A model generated the notes under the pieces. The model had not been told where the DNA came from and made no database searches. It saw nothing but the letters and a program-made list of their open reading frames with translations. A stretch of 64,000 nt of DNA from Hyphomonadaceae bacterium (GTDB lineage Bacteria > Pseudomonadota > Alphaproteobacteria > Caulobacterales > Aquidulcibacteraceae), in the NCBI GenBank assembly GCA_009773395.1, contig WRPI01000005.1:1-64000 (forward strand). Reading direction: 5' to 3'. Position 1 is the stretch's first letter; each line of letters opens with the position of its first letter. Positions 45,319 through 54,351 of this stretch are shown piece after piece. The translations under genes were made by a program, and so were the position numbers.

Positions 45319-47430
45319 CTAAAGTGCTTTCCTAATCGAAATACTAAAAGCTGGTTTCAAATCGCGATAGCGGAAGTGGCCGCCATTGGTTTGCCCATCG
45401 GCACGCGATACCAAATAATCGGTTCTGAAACGCCTAATCCTCAGGCCATTTGGCAATTCAAGGCTTGCGCTAATGGTCAAGTCTTTTATGCCTTTATATT
45501 CGCCATCAATGCCCCAAAAACTCGCGGGAGGCCACAAATATGACGAAAAGCGATTAAACTGCACCCCTCTGTCACCACGATTGTAAAACGCACTCATTGA
45601 ATATTTGCGTTCTTCATTATTATAGGCGATTTGCGCTTCAAAATTTCTCTCGCCTTGGCCATTATTCTCGCGCGGGCGATTAGTAATTGGATCAATTAAT
45701 TTGGAAATGCGATAGCGCCATTCGGACTTAATTTCCAAGCCTCGAAGCAAATTATCAAGTGGCAAAGTCAGGCTATAATCAAAACCATGGCGATGCGCAT
45801 TGGGGATATTGCCAGTGGCTTCGCCGACAATTTGACCATTTTCAAAAACTGGAATAGTTGTTAATGCGTCGGTGATGTCTTGATTTAGCCATGATATTTT
45901 CAATGAGCCGCGCGTGCCCCATTTCCTTTCAACCGATAATGTGGTTTGGGTAGTTTGGTCAGGGCGCAATTCGGCATTGCCTTGGTTTTGATTGCCTTCA
46001 CTCAAATTCACCGAAAACGCAAAATCACTGAAATCCAACTGGCCCAACACTTTCTCAATGCTGGCATTGACAATCCATTGCGGGCTGGGGCGGTAATTGA
46101 TGGCAAGGCGCGGCTTAAGATACACATAGCTGCGCTCATTGGCATTTGCGCCTTCTTGGCTAATTCGCGACCATTCTGTGCGCAATTTACCTTCCAAACT
46201 AAGGGTTGGATTTATAGCCCAAGTGTCCGCTATAAAGGCTTCTGACCTAATTTCTTGCACCTGGGTGCGTGACTTACTACTGGGATCGAGAATAAAACCC
46301 GCTCCAGTGTTTTCGTAAAAATTGCCTTCATTATCAAGGCGAGTAAGGCCAGTTTCTCCTCCGAAACTTATTGAATGTTTGCCAAAAACCCTTGCAAATT
46401 CTAACTGCCCCGCAAATTCATCGGTGACTGAATTGGAAGTGAACCTAGTGAAAGTCGCGGGCCGGCCCACCAAATTGAAGCCAGCATCATAAAAATCATT
46501 GTCATTTTCGCGGCGTGCAATCAAATTCAACTTGCCCTCATAACCGAATATTGGCCTCTCAAACCTTGCGCCAAAACTAATATCGGGGCCCTTGCCATCG
46601 TCATGGCCGCTATCGACCCTAAAAGGAGTGTTTTGACCGGTTAAAGTTATGATATTATGCCAGGGTCTCTGCTCATGATATTGCAAAAATGTAAAATCAA
46701 ACTTGGACTTAGTGCGCCCAATATTGCCGTCAAGACCCAATATAATCCGTCCATATTTGACGTTTTCATAATCATAATTTGGACCGAATTGGGTAATATT
46801 GCCTTGATTATCAACTAAGCCTTCACCTCCAAACCTTTTGGTGCGATCGCCATACCCAGCATCCACTTTCACACTATAATTATAGCCGCGATAGTTGCCA
46901 TTATGGGTTAAATTGATTTCGGGAATAATGATATTATGGTGGCGCAAACTGCCTGCCAATGTCACACTAGTGCTATTGGTTGCCGAGGTTTTGCGCACAA
47001 CATTTATCAATGAAGCATGGCCGCCACCAAGTGAACCAATTGCGGCACCTTGCAATAACTCAATCCTCTCAACCGACGCTGCGGGGATTGTATCCAAGAA
47101 ATTTCGCAAACTTTGATCTTTGGAACTCGGCCTTGAGCCGTCAATTAAAACATTGCCCGCAGAACCTGCAAGCCCACGAACTTCATCGCCTTCTTGGATT
47201 GCAAACCCCGGAACTTGCCTCACCATATCTGCGGCAGTATCGGGTGAAAATTGCGCAAAAAATGTCGGAAGATAGACCAATGCGCCATTGGCGGATGTTG
47301 AAACTCCGGGGTTTTGGCCGATTTCGGTCGCAATTGGTTGCTCTGTCGCCTGCGCCAATTCAGTTGCCAATGCAGCATTTGGCGCAACAAGAAATACCAA
47401 TAATGCTATTTTTGAAACCGAATATTTCAT
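45319..47430 (-). CDS. TonB-dependent outer-membrane receptor
   Basis: 703 residues. Signal peptide KYSVSKIALLVFLVAPNAALA, then the plug (about 60-150) with DTAADMVRQVPGFAIQEGDEVRGLAGSAGNVLIDGSRP and VERIELLQGAAIGSLGG. The remainder is a barrel with many alternating aromatic residues ending FSISIRKAL, with C-terminal Leu instead of Phe. Plug variants of this form occur in carbohydrate- or siderophore-type receptors of Caulobacterales/Sphingomonadales. Substrate unknown. It diverges from an HtrA protease gene with a 166-bp gap. Confidence 0.92.
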   Translation of the reverse strand: MKYSVSKIALLVFLVAPNAALATELAQATEQPIATEIGQNPGVSTSANGALVYLPTFFAQFSPDTAADMVRQVPGFAIQEGDEVRGLAGSAGNVLIDGSRPSSKDQSLRNFLDTIPAASVERIELLQGAAIGSLGGGHASLINVVRKTSATNSTSVTLAGSLRHHNIIIPEINLTHNGNYRGYNYSVKVDAGYGDRTKRFGGEGLVDNQGNITQFGPNYDYENVKYGRIILGLDGNIGRTKSKFDFTFLQYHEQRPWHNIITLTGQNTPFRVDSGHDDGKGPDISFGARFERPIFGYEGKLNLIARRENDNDFYDAGFNLVGRPATFTRFTSNSVTDEFAGQLEFARVFGKHSISFGGETGLTRLDNEGNFYENTGAGFILDPSSKSRTQVQEIRSEAFIADTWAINPTLSLEGKLRTEWSRISQEGANANERSYVYLKPRLAINYRPSPQWIVNASIEKVLGQLDFSDFAFSVNLSEGNQNQGNAELRPDQTTQTTLSVERKWGTRGSLKISWLNQDITDALTTIPVFENGQIVGEATGNIPNAHRHGFDYSLTLPLDNLLRGLEIKSEWRYRISKLIDPITNRPRENNGQGERNFEAQIAYNNEERKYSMSAFYNRGDRGVQFNRFSSYLWPPASFWGIDGEYKGIKDLTISASLELPNGLRIRRFRTDYLVSRADGQTNGGHFRYRDLKPAFSISIRKAL

Positions 47431-47596
47431 GGTTCACCCTCAATTTGTTTTTGTTGTTTTGACGCATTATCATTTAATTGTCAGGTTAAATTATGGCAAC
47501 TTTATCGAATTGCGATATGAGTCTTTTGTTTGTAGGGATTTTGAAGCTGAAAATATTTTGGCTTTGAGGCTTCGCCAAGTCGCGCTATTGTGGGTT

Positions 47597-48997
47597 ATGA
47601 ATCACTGCCTCAATCGATTTTCAAAAACCGCGATTTTTTGGCTCTGCGCCGTCATCTTGACCATTGGTCTTGGTTTTGGCCGAAATTCATATGCGCAAAA
47701 TCCAAATTCGCCCGCCAAAGCGCCCGCCAAAGCCGTCACTACAGCTCCTTCACCAATTGAAGTCCGCAATAGTTTTGCTGCACTTGCAAGGCGGCTTTTA
47801 CCGTCTGTTGTCGGTGTGCGCGCCAGTAATAATAATTTGCGCTCTAACCCTAAATTATTCCAAAATAATGAGGATTTGGCAGCAACTGGTTCGGGCTTCA
47901 TTGTTGATAATCAAGGCCATATAATAACTAATAATCACGTGGTCGAATTGGGGCAGACTTTCCAAATATCCCTGCAAAATGGCACTATTTTAAGTGCAAG
48001 ACTGGTTGGCCGTGATGCCGAAACTGACATTGCGGTCCTTAAAGTTACATCACCCCAACCATTAACATGGGTTCCGTTTGCCAATAGTGATGCCGTAAAT
48101 ATCGGTGATTGGGCGATCGCGATAGGAAGCCCGTTTGGGCTTGGCAATTCATTTTCGCTTGGTGTAATTTCAGGGCGTAATCGCGATTTGCAATCGGGGC
48201 GTTTTGATAATTTTTTACAAACCGATGCCGCAATCAATCAAGGCAATTCTGGCGGGCCATTATTCAACGATTTGGGGCAGGTAATCGGCGTCAATACTGC
48301 CATAGTTTCAAACCAGAATGGCGGTGGCTCGTTAGGTATTGGTTTTGCCGTGCCATCAAATGTGGTGCGCCGAATTAGTTCGGATATTATTCAATATGGC
48401 TATGTGCGGCGTGGTTGGGTGGGGTTTCGCGCCCGCCCCGCAAGTGTCAATGAAGGCACTGGCGTGGTTTTGACCGCAATTGCCGCAAACAGCCCAGCCG
48501 CACGGGCAGGTTTGAGAGCTGGGGATAGAATCTATCAAGCACGAAATCTGCGCATAACTGACCCTCGTCAATTGGCACGTTTAATTGCCGATACGCCACA
48601 ACAAACCATTGTGCGAATTGATGCAATGCGCGGCAATCGGCGGATTTTTGCCAATGTTACTGTCGGTTTGGCGCCATCAAGTGCGGCATCTAGTCCAACT
48701 GGCGCAAATCCACCAGTCAATGCAATGGGCCTTGTTTTGCGCATTCCAAGCCCACAAGAAGCCGCAAGGCTTGGCCCTTCTGCCAAAGTGATAGTGGCCA
48801 GCATTGACCCATTTGGTGCGGCGCGTGGCAAATTACAACCGGGCGACATTTTACTCGAAATCCAAGGCCGAGTTTTGGCAGACCCCGCCCAAGCCCGCGC
48901 ATTTCTTGCCGAAGCGGTTCAAAATCGCGGCACCGTGATTGTCAAAATAAAGCGCGGGAATGACACTTATTATGATGTTCTGACTGCAAGGAATTGA
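47597..48997 (+). CDS. Periplasmic serine protease, DegP/HtrA family, two PDZ domains
   Basis: 466 residues from MNHCLNRF; the longer frame upstream is leader overlapping the divergent gene's promoter. Signal peptide IFWLCAVILTIGLGFGRNSYAQ. The trypsin-like domain has the catalytic triad: His in ITNNHVVELG, Asp in DAETDIAVLKV and Ser in DAAINQGNSGGPLFN. Two PDZ modules follow (about 270-360 and 380-460), the first holding AANSPAARAGLRAGDRI, the second AARGKLQPGDILLEI. It degrades or refolds misfolded envelope proteins. A normal DegQ-like length. Confidence 0.95.
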   Translation: MNHCLNRFSKTAIFWLCAVILTIGLGFGRNSYAQNPNSPAKAPAKAVTTAPSPIEVRNSFAALARRLLPSVVGVRASNNNLRSNPKLFQNNEDLAATGSGFIVDNQGHIITNNHVVELGQTFQISLQNGTILSARLVGRDAETDIAVLKVTSPQPLTWVPFANSDAVNIGDWAIAIGSPFGLGNSFSLGVISGRNRDLQSGRFDNFLQTDAAINQGNSGGPLFNDLGQVIGVNTAIVSNQNGGGSLGIGFAVPSNVVRRISSDIIQYGYVRRGWVGFRARPASVNEGTGVVLTAIAANSPAARAGLRAGDRIYQARNLRITDPRQLARLIADTPQQTIVRIDAMRGNRRIFANVTVGLAPSSAASSPTGANPPVNAMGLVLRIPSPQEAARLGPSAKVIVASIDPFGAARGKLQPGDILLEIQGRVLADPAQARAFLAEAVQNRGTVIVKIKRGNDTYYDVLTARN

Positions 48998-49051
48998 ACT
49001 TATGACCTTAACCTCTTCACAGCTTTTGCATAACGCTCTAGGGTCTCCAAA

Positions 49052-50695
49052 ATGACCAAAACCGCCTCAAGGAGCAAAGTCCGTATGGAAAGAGAGAAAA
49101 TCCTTACCCCCAAAGTGCACGCAGCCCTGAAAAGCTTTGGTATTTTTGGCTGGCTATTGGGTGTTTTGGGCATTGTTATATTGTCGGGCGTGGTCGCATT
49201 GGTGTGGTTGACTTGGAATTTTCAAATTCAGTCGCAAAGCGCAGCCGCAAATGACCGCGGATCGGTAACGACACATGGGGATTTTGCCGTCGGCCAACCC
49301 AAAAAGGACGACGTTTTATTTCGTATGGCAGGTTCGGCGCGAATTGGTGAAAAACTAATTGCTGAACTCGCGGCAAATTGGATGCGAAATAACGATTTTA
49401 ATGGGGTTACAATATCTAAACGCGACAAAATTATTACTATTAGCGGCCTCAAAGGAACCCAATCCAAGCGTATAATAATATATTTGGGATCTTCAACTGG
49501 TGGTTTTGAAGCCATGATGGAAAACCGCATCGAAGGCGTTATTGCGGATAGAGAAATAGCGCCAAGTGAAGCCGATAGGCTGTCAGCATTTGGCGATATG
49601 TATAATGCCGAGAGCGAAAAAGTAATTGGCCACGATGTTTCGTTTCTTTTCGTCAATAGTTCAAACGGCATAAGTTCATTAAACGGTGATATTTTAAGCC
49701 GTATAATGTCAGGTGATATTAAGGATTGGTCAGAAATTTCGCCGCAAGAAAGCGGAAAAATCGAAATTTATATGGAAAATCTCCGAGGTGATAGCGTCAG
49801 TTCGCCATTGGCCAAAATATTGGGCGAAACCGAAATTGTCGATAGTGTCAAATCAATAGAAAACGCCGAAAAAACCATTGCCGCTGTTCGCAATGACGCC
49901 GATGGCATTGGCTTTGCTCACCGCGAAGGCAATATTGGTTCGGTGAAAGAAATCGCGTTTCATGAACGCAACGCAAGAAGTTTTAGCGCCAATGAGTTTG
50001 AAGTATCGACCGAAGCGTATCCATTTACGCAAAGACTTTACATTTATGTCCCGAGCGCCCATGCCAATGCGCAAATCAGAAGTTTCGCTGATTTTGCTCT
50101 ATCCGAAGCTGGCCAAGTAATTGTCAGGCGCGAAGGATTTGGTGCCCATATTACTCAAGCCCTTGCATATGCCGCACCGCCTGATGCGCCAACTGAATAT
50201 CGCAATTTTTCGCAAACTGCGCGGCGCATGAATTTTGATTTTCGTTTTCAATTGGGCGCGAATTCATTTGATAATAAAGCCTATGCTGATTTAGCGCGCT
50301 TCGTAATTTATATGCAAAAAAACGATATTGGCAGCAATCGCGTGGCTCTGTTTGGCTTTGCCGATAATGTGGGTTCACGGGATACTAATTTCGGGCTCGC
50401 CCAAGCGCGGGCAGATGCTGCATCAACCAAATTATCGCAATTGGGGGTTAATCCCGCACTGGTTAGGGCTTTTGGCGATGTGATGCCAGTAGGCGCAAAT
50501 GCCTATGAAGCCGGGCGCATTAAGAACCGTAGGGTTGAGGTATGGATATGTCCGCCGCCTGCTTGCCCGCTTATGCATATGGCAGCGCCAACCACTAATC
50601 TCCAAGTTGCGCCGCATCAACAAGGAATACCCAATGGCGTTCGTTTGGGCCGGCCGGCAAAAGTTCAGGAGGGAGAAATCCCAATAAAGGGGTAG
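49052..50695 (+). CDS. PstS-like phosphate-binding domain fused to OmpA-type domain
   Basis: 547 residues. Basic N terminus, then one membrane helix (about 30-53, GIFGWLLGVLGIVILSGVVALVW). Residues about 85-380 resemble PBP-type PstS domains: FRMAGSARIGEKLIAELAANW, GDIKDWSEI and a GIGFAHR-like segment. Residues about 390-500 are an OmpA-like peptidoglycan-binding domain (GANSFDNKAYADLARFVIY, GFADNVGSRDTNFGLAQARADAAST, KNRRVEVWI). The domain order resembles PstS-OmpA proteins known in marine gammaproteobacteria. Probably anchored at the inner membrane and tied to the wall. Its phosphate-binding role is inferred. Its stop TAG abuts the palindromic element, and TA is the element's flank. Confidence 0.88.
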   Translation: MTKTASRSKVRMEREKILTPKVHAALKSFGIFGWLLGVLGIVILSGVVALVWLTWNFQIQSQSAAANDRGSVTTHGDFAVGQPKKDDVLFRMAGSARIGEKLIAELAANWMRNNDFNGVTISKRDKIITISGLKGTQSKRIIIYLGSSTGGFEAMMENRIEGVIADREIAPSEADRLSAFGDMYNAESEKVIGHDVSFLFVNSSNGISSLNGDILSRIMSGDIKDWSEISPQESGKIEIYMENLRGDSVSSPLAKILGETEIVDSVKSIENAEKTIAAVRNDADGIGFAHREGNIGSVKEIAFHERNARSFSANEFEVSTEAYPFTQRLYIYVPSAHANAQIRSFADFALSEAGQVIVRREGFGAHITQALAYAAPPDAPTEYRNFSQTARRMNFDFRFQLGANSFDNKAYADLARFVIYMQKNDIGSNRVALFGFADNVGSRDTNFGLAQARADAASTKLSQLGVNPALVRAFGDVMPVGANAYEAGRIKNRRVEVWICPPPACPLMHMAAPTTNLQVAPHQQGIPNGVRLGRPAKVQEGEIPIKG

Positions 50696-50853
50696 GGTCA
50701 GGACTCACTAATATCGACGAAAATCCGCTAAAATGGCTTCATATTGGGCGCAAATCTCACTCAAAGAGGCGATAAAGCCTCTTTTCGCAATCTTCGCACC
50801 CACTATTTTGCCATTTTAACGGCCTTTTCGCCAATATTAATGGGTCCTGACCC
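50695..50853. mobile_element. 159-bp near-palindromic MITE-like element flanked by TA
   Basis: Ends GGGTCAGGAC / GTCCTGACCC are perfect inverted repeats. The whole element folds as two arms of 76 and 77 nt, roughly three-quarters complementary, around a perfect AAAGAGGC-GATAAA-GCCTCTTT core at 50763-50784. It is flanked by TA on both sides, the target preference of IS630/Tc1-mariner elements. It has no coding capacity. It may also terminate transcription from both sides. Confidence 0.75.
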
Positions 50854-50904
50854 TAGGGTCAGATGGAGCGGGTTGAACTGCACTCGCGATTCAGGCAAAG
50901 TAGT

Positions 50905-51924
50905 ATGATGCAAGAAGTAGTCGCAAAATGCTTTGCCGCAATTAGACTGGCAATAGAAAACGAGAAAATCCCTGGAGCTGTGCTTGGTTTGATTGACAAG
51001 AATGGCGCAAGGGCAATTGAATTTGGCGGCTTGGCGCTAAAAGTCGGCGCCCTGCGCGCAATGGCTCGAGATACGGTTTTCGATTTAGCGTCGCTAACAA
51101 AAGTGATTTTCACAACCAATGCCATTATGAGCTTGGTAGCAAAACGGCAAATTGCGCTTGATGACCCTTTGTCCAAATTCATACCAGACATAAGGCAATA
51201 TGATTTATCGGCCCCAGAACGGCAATTGACAATTGAACAATGCCTTACTCATCAGACCTTTTTGCCCGCAGTTGAACCAATTTATTCATTTGGCCTCGAC
51301 CCAACGACTATGCGCGCATATATATTGCAAAAGCAATGGCAACATGGCGCATTTGCCTATTCCGATATTAATTTCATGTTGTTGGGAATAGTGCTTGAGC
51401 GAGTGTTAGGCGCGCCCTTGAATGAACAAACCACGCCGCGCGGCACAACTTTCGCGCCTTCGCCTGAACATTGCGCCGCAACCGAATATTGCACATGGCG
51501 TAACCGATTGATTTGCGGCGAAGTGCATGACGAAAATGCTTTCGCATTCGGCGGCGCTTCTGGCCATGCGGGGCTGTTTGGAACTGTCGATGCAGTATTA
51601 GATTTCGCCTATGATTTATTGAACCATAAATTATTGCCGCCAGAACATACCAGCCAATTATTTGTGCGAAAGTCGGCACAACGAGCCTTGGGTTGGGAAA
51701 TAAAATATGACAATTGGACTGGCGGGCAAAATTGCTCGCAAAACACAATCGGTCATACTGGCTTTACTGGCACGGGATTATGGATTGACCCCGAACGCGA
51801 AATCGCTTGGACACTTCTCACCAACCGTGTCCACCCAACCAGGCATTTTGAAAGCGGTATTATGGCGCTAAGGCGCGAAGTGGGGGAGGCGATTATTGGC
51901 GCGTATGACGCCAATTATCGCTAA
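50905..51924 (+). CDS. Serine hydrolase, class C beta-lactamase/PBP-like
   Basis: About 339 residues from MMQEVVAK. The frame also opens at an ATG at 50863, but that part follows the palindromic element directly and looks like extra sequence. Active-site motifs: S-x-x-K as SLTK in DLASLTKV, Y-S/N as YSDIN, and HTG in GHTGFTGTGLW. Class C fold enzymes act as esterases, D-aminopeptidases or cell-wall enzymes more often than as antibiotic-resistance enzymes. No signal peptide is visible, so it is probably cytoplasmic. The 3' end overlaps the export-protein gene by 4 bp. Confidence 0.9.
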   Translation: MMQEVVAKCFAAIRLAIENEKIPGAVLGLIDKNGARAIEFGGLALKVGALRAMARDTVFDLASLTKVIFTTNAIMSLVAKRQIALDDPLSKFIPDIRQYDLSAPERQLTIEQCLTHQTFLPAVEPIYSFGLDPTTMRAYILQKQWQHGAFAYSDINFMLLGIVLERVLGAPLNEQTTPRGTTFAPSPEHCAATEYCTWRNRLICGEVHDENAFAFGGASGHAGLFGTVDAVLDFAYDLLNHKLLPPEHTSQLFVRKSAQRALGWEIKYDNWTGGQNCSQNTIGHTGFTGTGLWIDPEREIAWTLLTNRVHPTRHFESGIMALRREVGEAIIGAYDANYR

Positions 51925-52685
51925 TACGTCCGCCCGCTATTAATCGAATAATTAAATCCAATGGTAACTGGCAGGGCTTCGCGGATAAATTGCTGCGTGA
52001 AAAGCCCGACTTCGGAAATTCGTGAACGCGGAACCCAAATTATGTCAAATCGCCTTAAACGCGGCATTTGCGCGAAAGCATTTTCACGCGCAAAAACTGT
52101 TTTCATATCATAAGTTCGCATGAATGGTTGGCCACCTACGCCGCGGCGCATAACCACAACGTCTTCACGCCTTGCGCTATTCAAAAAGCCACCAGCAATA
52201 ATAATGGCTTGCAATGGGTCTATTTCACCATTCAAATCATAAATGCCGGGTTTTGCAACTTCGCCGCCAATAAATATTTTTTGTGAAGCAAAGGCCTTGG
52301 GAATAATATTGACGCTAGGGTTTTGCAATTGGCTGCGATAGCCATTTTCAAGCAGTTGGCGCAATTCATCAGGAGTTCTATCGGCCACCATTATTGGCCC
52401 AATAAGTTGCGGCGAAATGCGGCCATCAGGGGCAACGATCATGGTTCGGCTTAGTTCAGTTGCGCTTATCACCTGAATTTCAATTTCATCACCCGGATAA
52501 AAGCGATACGAATCATCGACATCGGTCCAGCTTGGAAATGGTGGAAAATTCGGGAAATGAGCAGTTGGCTGCGGGGCAGGGGTGCGAAAATTGCGTGCTT
52601 CGTTGCCGACACCTGAATAAAGCCCGTTTGAGCCGCACGCTGTTACAAACATGACAGCAATCGAAATTACCCATTTCCTAAGCAT
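51921..52685 (-). CDS. Polysaccharide export lipoprotein, Wza/HfsD-like
   Basis: 254 residues from MLRKWV; GGAG precedes this ATG, so the longer frame to 52709 is dropped. Lipoprotein signal with lipobox VTAC. The export domain (about 70-150: YRFYPGDEIEIQVISATELSRTMIVAPDGRISPQLIGPIMVADRTPDEL) and an SLBB-like domain (about 155-240: KIFIGGEVAKPGIYDL) match the outer-membrane polysaccharide channel family. It exports the polymer made by the adjacent locus. It diverges from the chain-length gene. In Caulobacter the equivalent holdfast gene is hfsD, needed for holdfast export. Confidence 0.92.
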   Translation of the reverse strand: MLRKWVISIAVMFVTACGSNGLYSGVGNEARNFRTPAPQPTAHFPNFPPFPSWTDVDDSYRFYPGDEIEIQVISATELSRTMIVAPDGRISPQLIGPIMVADRTPDELRQLLENGYRSQLQNPSVNIIPKAFASQKIFIGGEVAKPGIYDLNGEIDPLQAIIIAGGFLNSARREDVVVMRRGVGGQPFMRTYDMKTVFARENAFAQMPRLRRFDIIWVPRSRISEVGLFTQQFIREALPVTIGFNYSINSGRTY

Positions 52686-52827
52686 TCTGCGCTCCAAATC
52701 ACTTTGCACTTAAATTTCGCGCAATTGTAAAGCTGAAATGTGTAATCATTCGTTAATAATAAATGTTCAGTTAATAATTATGAATCATTATCGATTCATT
52801 GCTTTGAAACGAAGAACTCGAACATTG

Positions 52828-54306
52828 ATGACTTACCCTTATTCAAACAGTGGAAATCGCAATGCCTATTATGGCGATAATTCCGCGCGCCCAAATTTGG
52901 GGTTTGGTGATTGGATAAGCCTCATGCTCCGCGAAATTTGGCTGATGCTAATCGTGTTTTTATTGATTTCGATTTTGGGCATTGCTTTTGCCCTCACATT
53001 GCAAAAGAAATATACTGCCGAAGCAAGGATTTCAGTATTAGTGGGTGATGAATATGTATATGCTTCTTCGGTCGGCAAAGCGGGTGAGGGCGCTTCGCCA
53101 AAACAAGAACAAATCGTCCAATCTGAAGTTGAAATCATAAGTTCAGCCCAAGTGGCTTCGCGTGTGGTTCGCGACATCGGCATCGCTAAGTTGTTTGACG
53201 CAAAAGATATTGTTGTAACGCCGGCGCAAAATAATCCAGAATATAAATTTAATGTTGGCGTTGGCTTATTTCGCAAGCAATTAAATGCATTTGCTTCGCC
53301 AAATACCACTGTGGTGCGTTTGTCATTGGCGAACAAAGACCCGCAAGTCGCGGCAATGGCATTGAATAAATTGATTGACGAATATTTGGTATATCGGCGC
53401 GAAGTATTATTCGAAGATCGCTCGCTTGGTTTGGAAGGACAAAAAAACCAATTCACCACTGAACTTGATGCGGTGCAAAATGAAATCAACGATTTTCTTA
53501 GCGCAAATGGCGTAAGCGATTTTGATGCCGAACGCTTGGCCCTGCAAAACCTACTGGCGATTACCCGCCAAGAATTATTGATGTCGCAATCTAGGTTAAG
53601 CGAAGCCAAAGGCAGATTGGCGTCTTCAAGTAATTCGTTTTCGCGTGAGCCTTCACAAGTGCGATTGTCGTTTGAAAGCGATAATTCGCGTCGCCGCCTT
53701 GAACTGCAACAGCAATTGGCGGATTTGCTAACTCGTTACACCGAAACCAGCCAACCAGTTGTTGATTTAAGGCGACGTATTGATGCGCTCGATGCAGTGC
53801 TCGATTCCCAATCGGGGCGCGAAGCTGGCATCACTAAAGTTGGCCCAAATCCAGTGCGCGATTCATTGGCAACTGACCGTGCGCGTGCGTTATCTGACGT
53901 TCAGGCACTAACCGAGCGCGAAGCAGTTCTGGCGCAACAAGTTAGCCAATTGCAAAGCCGCGCAATGGCTCTATCTGGGCAACGGCCAGCTTTTGAAGAT
54001 TTGCAAAGGCGCAAAGCCGTATTGGAAGACCAAGTTCGCCAATTTTCCACCCGTGAAGCTTCGGCGCGGGCGACGACACGGCTCAATTCAATTTCAAATG
54101 ATAATATCAGGGTGATTGAACGCGCAATTCCGCCAACCAAAGGCAAAAGTATGCGCAAATTCGCAGCCCTAGGCGCAATAATGTTCGCAGGCTTCACGGC
54201 CTTGGTTGCAGGCGCAATGCGGGCTTTATCGAGATCCAATTTCCCGACACCAGGGTCGGTTGGGCGAACATTGGGATTGCCAGTATTGGCGAATGTTACC
54301 CGGTAA
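52828..54306 (+). CDS. Wzz/HfsA-like polysaccharide chain-length/export co-polymerase
   Basis: About 492 residues from MTYPYSNS; an in-frame ATG at 52780 is also possible. Two membrane helices (about 35-58 and 455-475) enclose a large periplasmic domain with coiled coils (LQQQLADLLTRYTETSQPVVDLRRRIDALDAVL). The N-terminal SLMLREIWLMLIVFLLISI and the RISVLVGDEY region are typical of Wzc-type N-terminal halves. The kinase half is absent; the next gene supplies a kinase-like fold. Together they look like a split Wzc, as HfsA and HfsB do in Caulobacter. Works with the export channel at the inner membrane. Confidence 0.88.
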   Translation: MTYPYSNSGNRNAYYGDNSARPNLGFGDWISLMLREIWLMLIVFLLISILGIAFALTLQKKYTAEARISVLVGDEYVYASSVGKAGEGASPKQEQIVQSEVEIISSAQVASRVVRDIGIAKLFDAKDIVVTPAQNNPEYKFNVGVGLFRKQLNAFASPNTTVVRLSLANKDPQVAAMALNKLIDEYLVYRREVLFEDRSLGLEGQKNQFTTELDAVQNEINDFLSANGVSDFDAERLALQNLLAITRQELLMSQSRLSEAKGRLASSSNSFSREPSQVRLSFESDNSRRRLELQQQLADLLTRYTETSQPVVDLRRRIDALDAVLDSQSGREAGITKVGPNPVRDSLATDRARALSDVQALTEREAVLAQQVSQLQSRAMALSGQRPAFEDLQRRKAVLEDQVRQFSTREASARATTRLNSISNDNIRVIERAIPPTKGKSMRKFAALGAIMFAGFTALVAGAMRALSRSNFPTPGSVGRTLGLPVLANVTR

Positions 54307-54351
54307 AACCTAATTTGCAACTTCGATTGAATCGCGGCACAAGCTTTAGCG

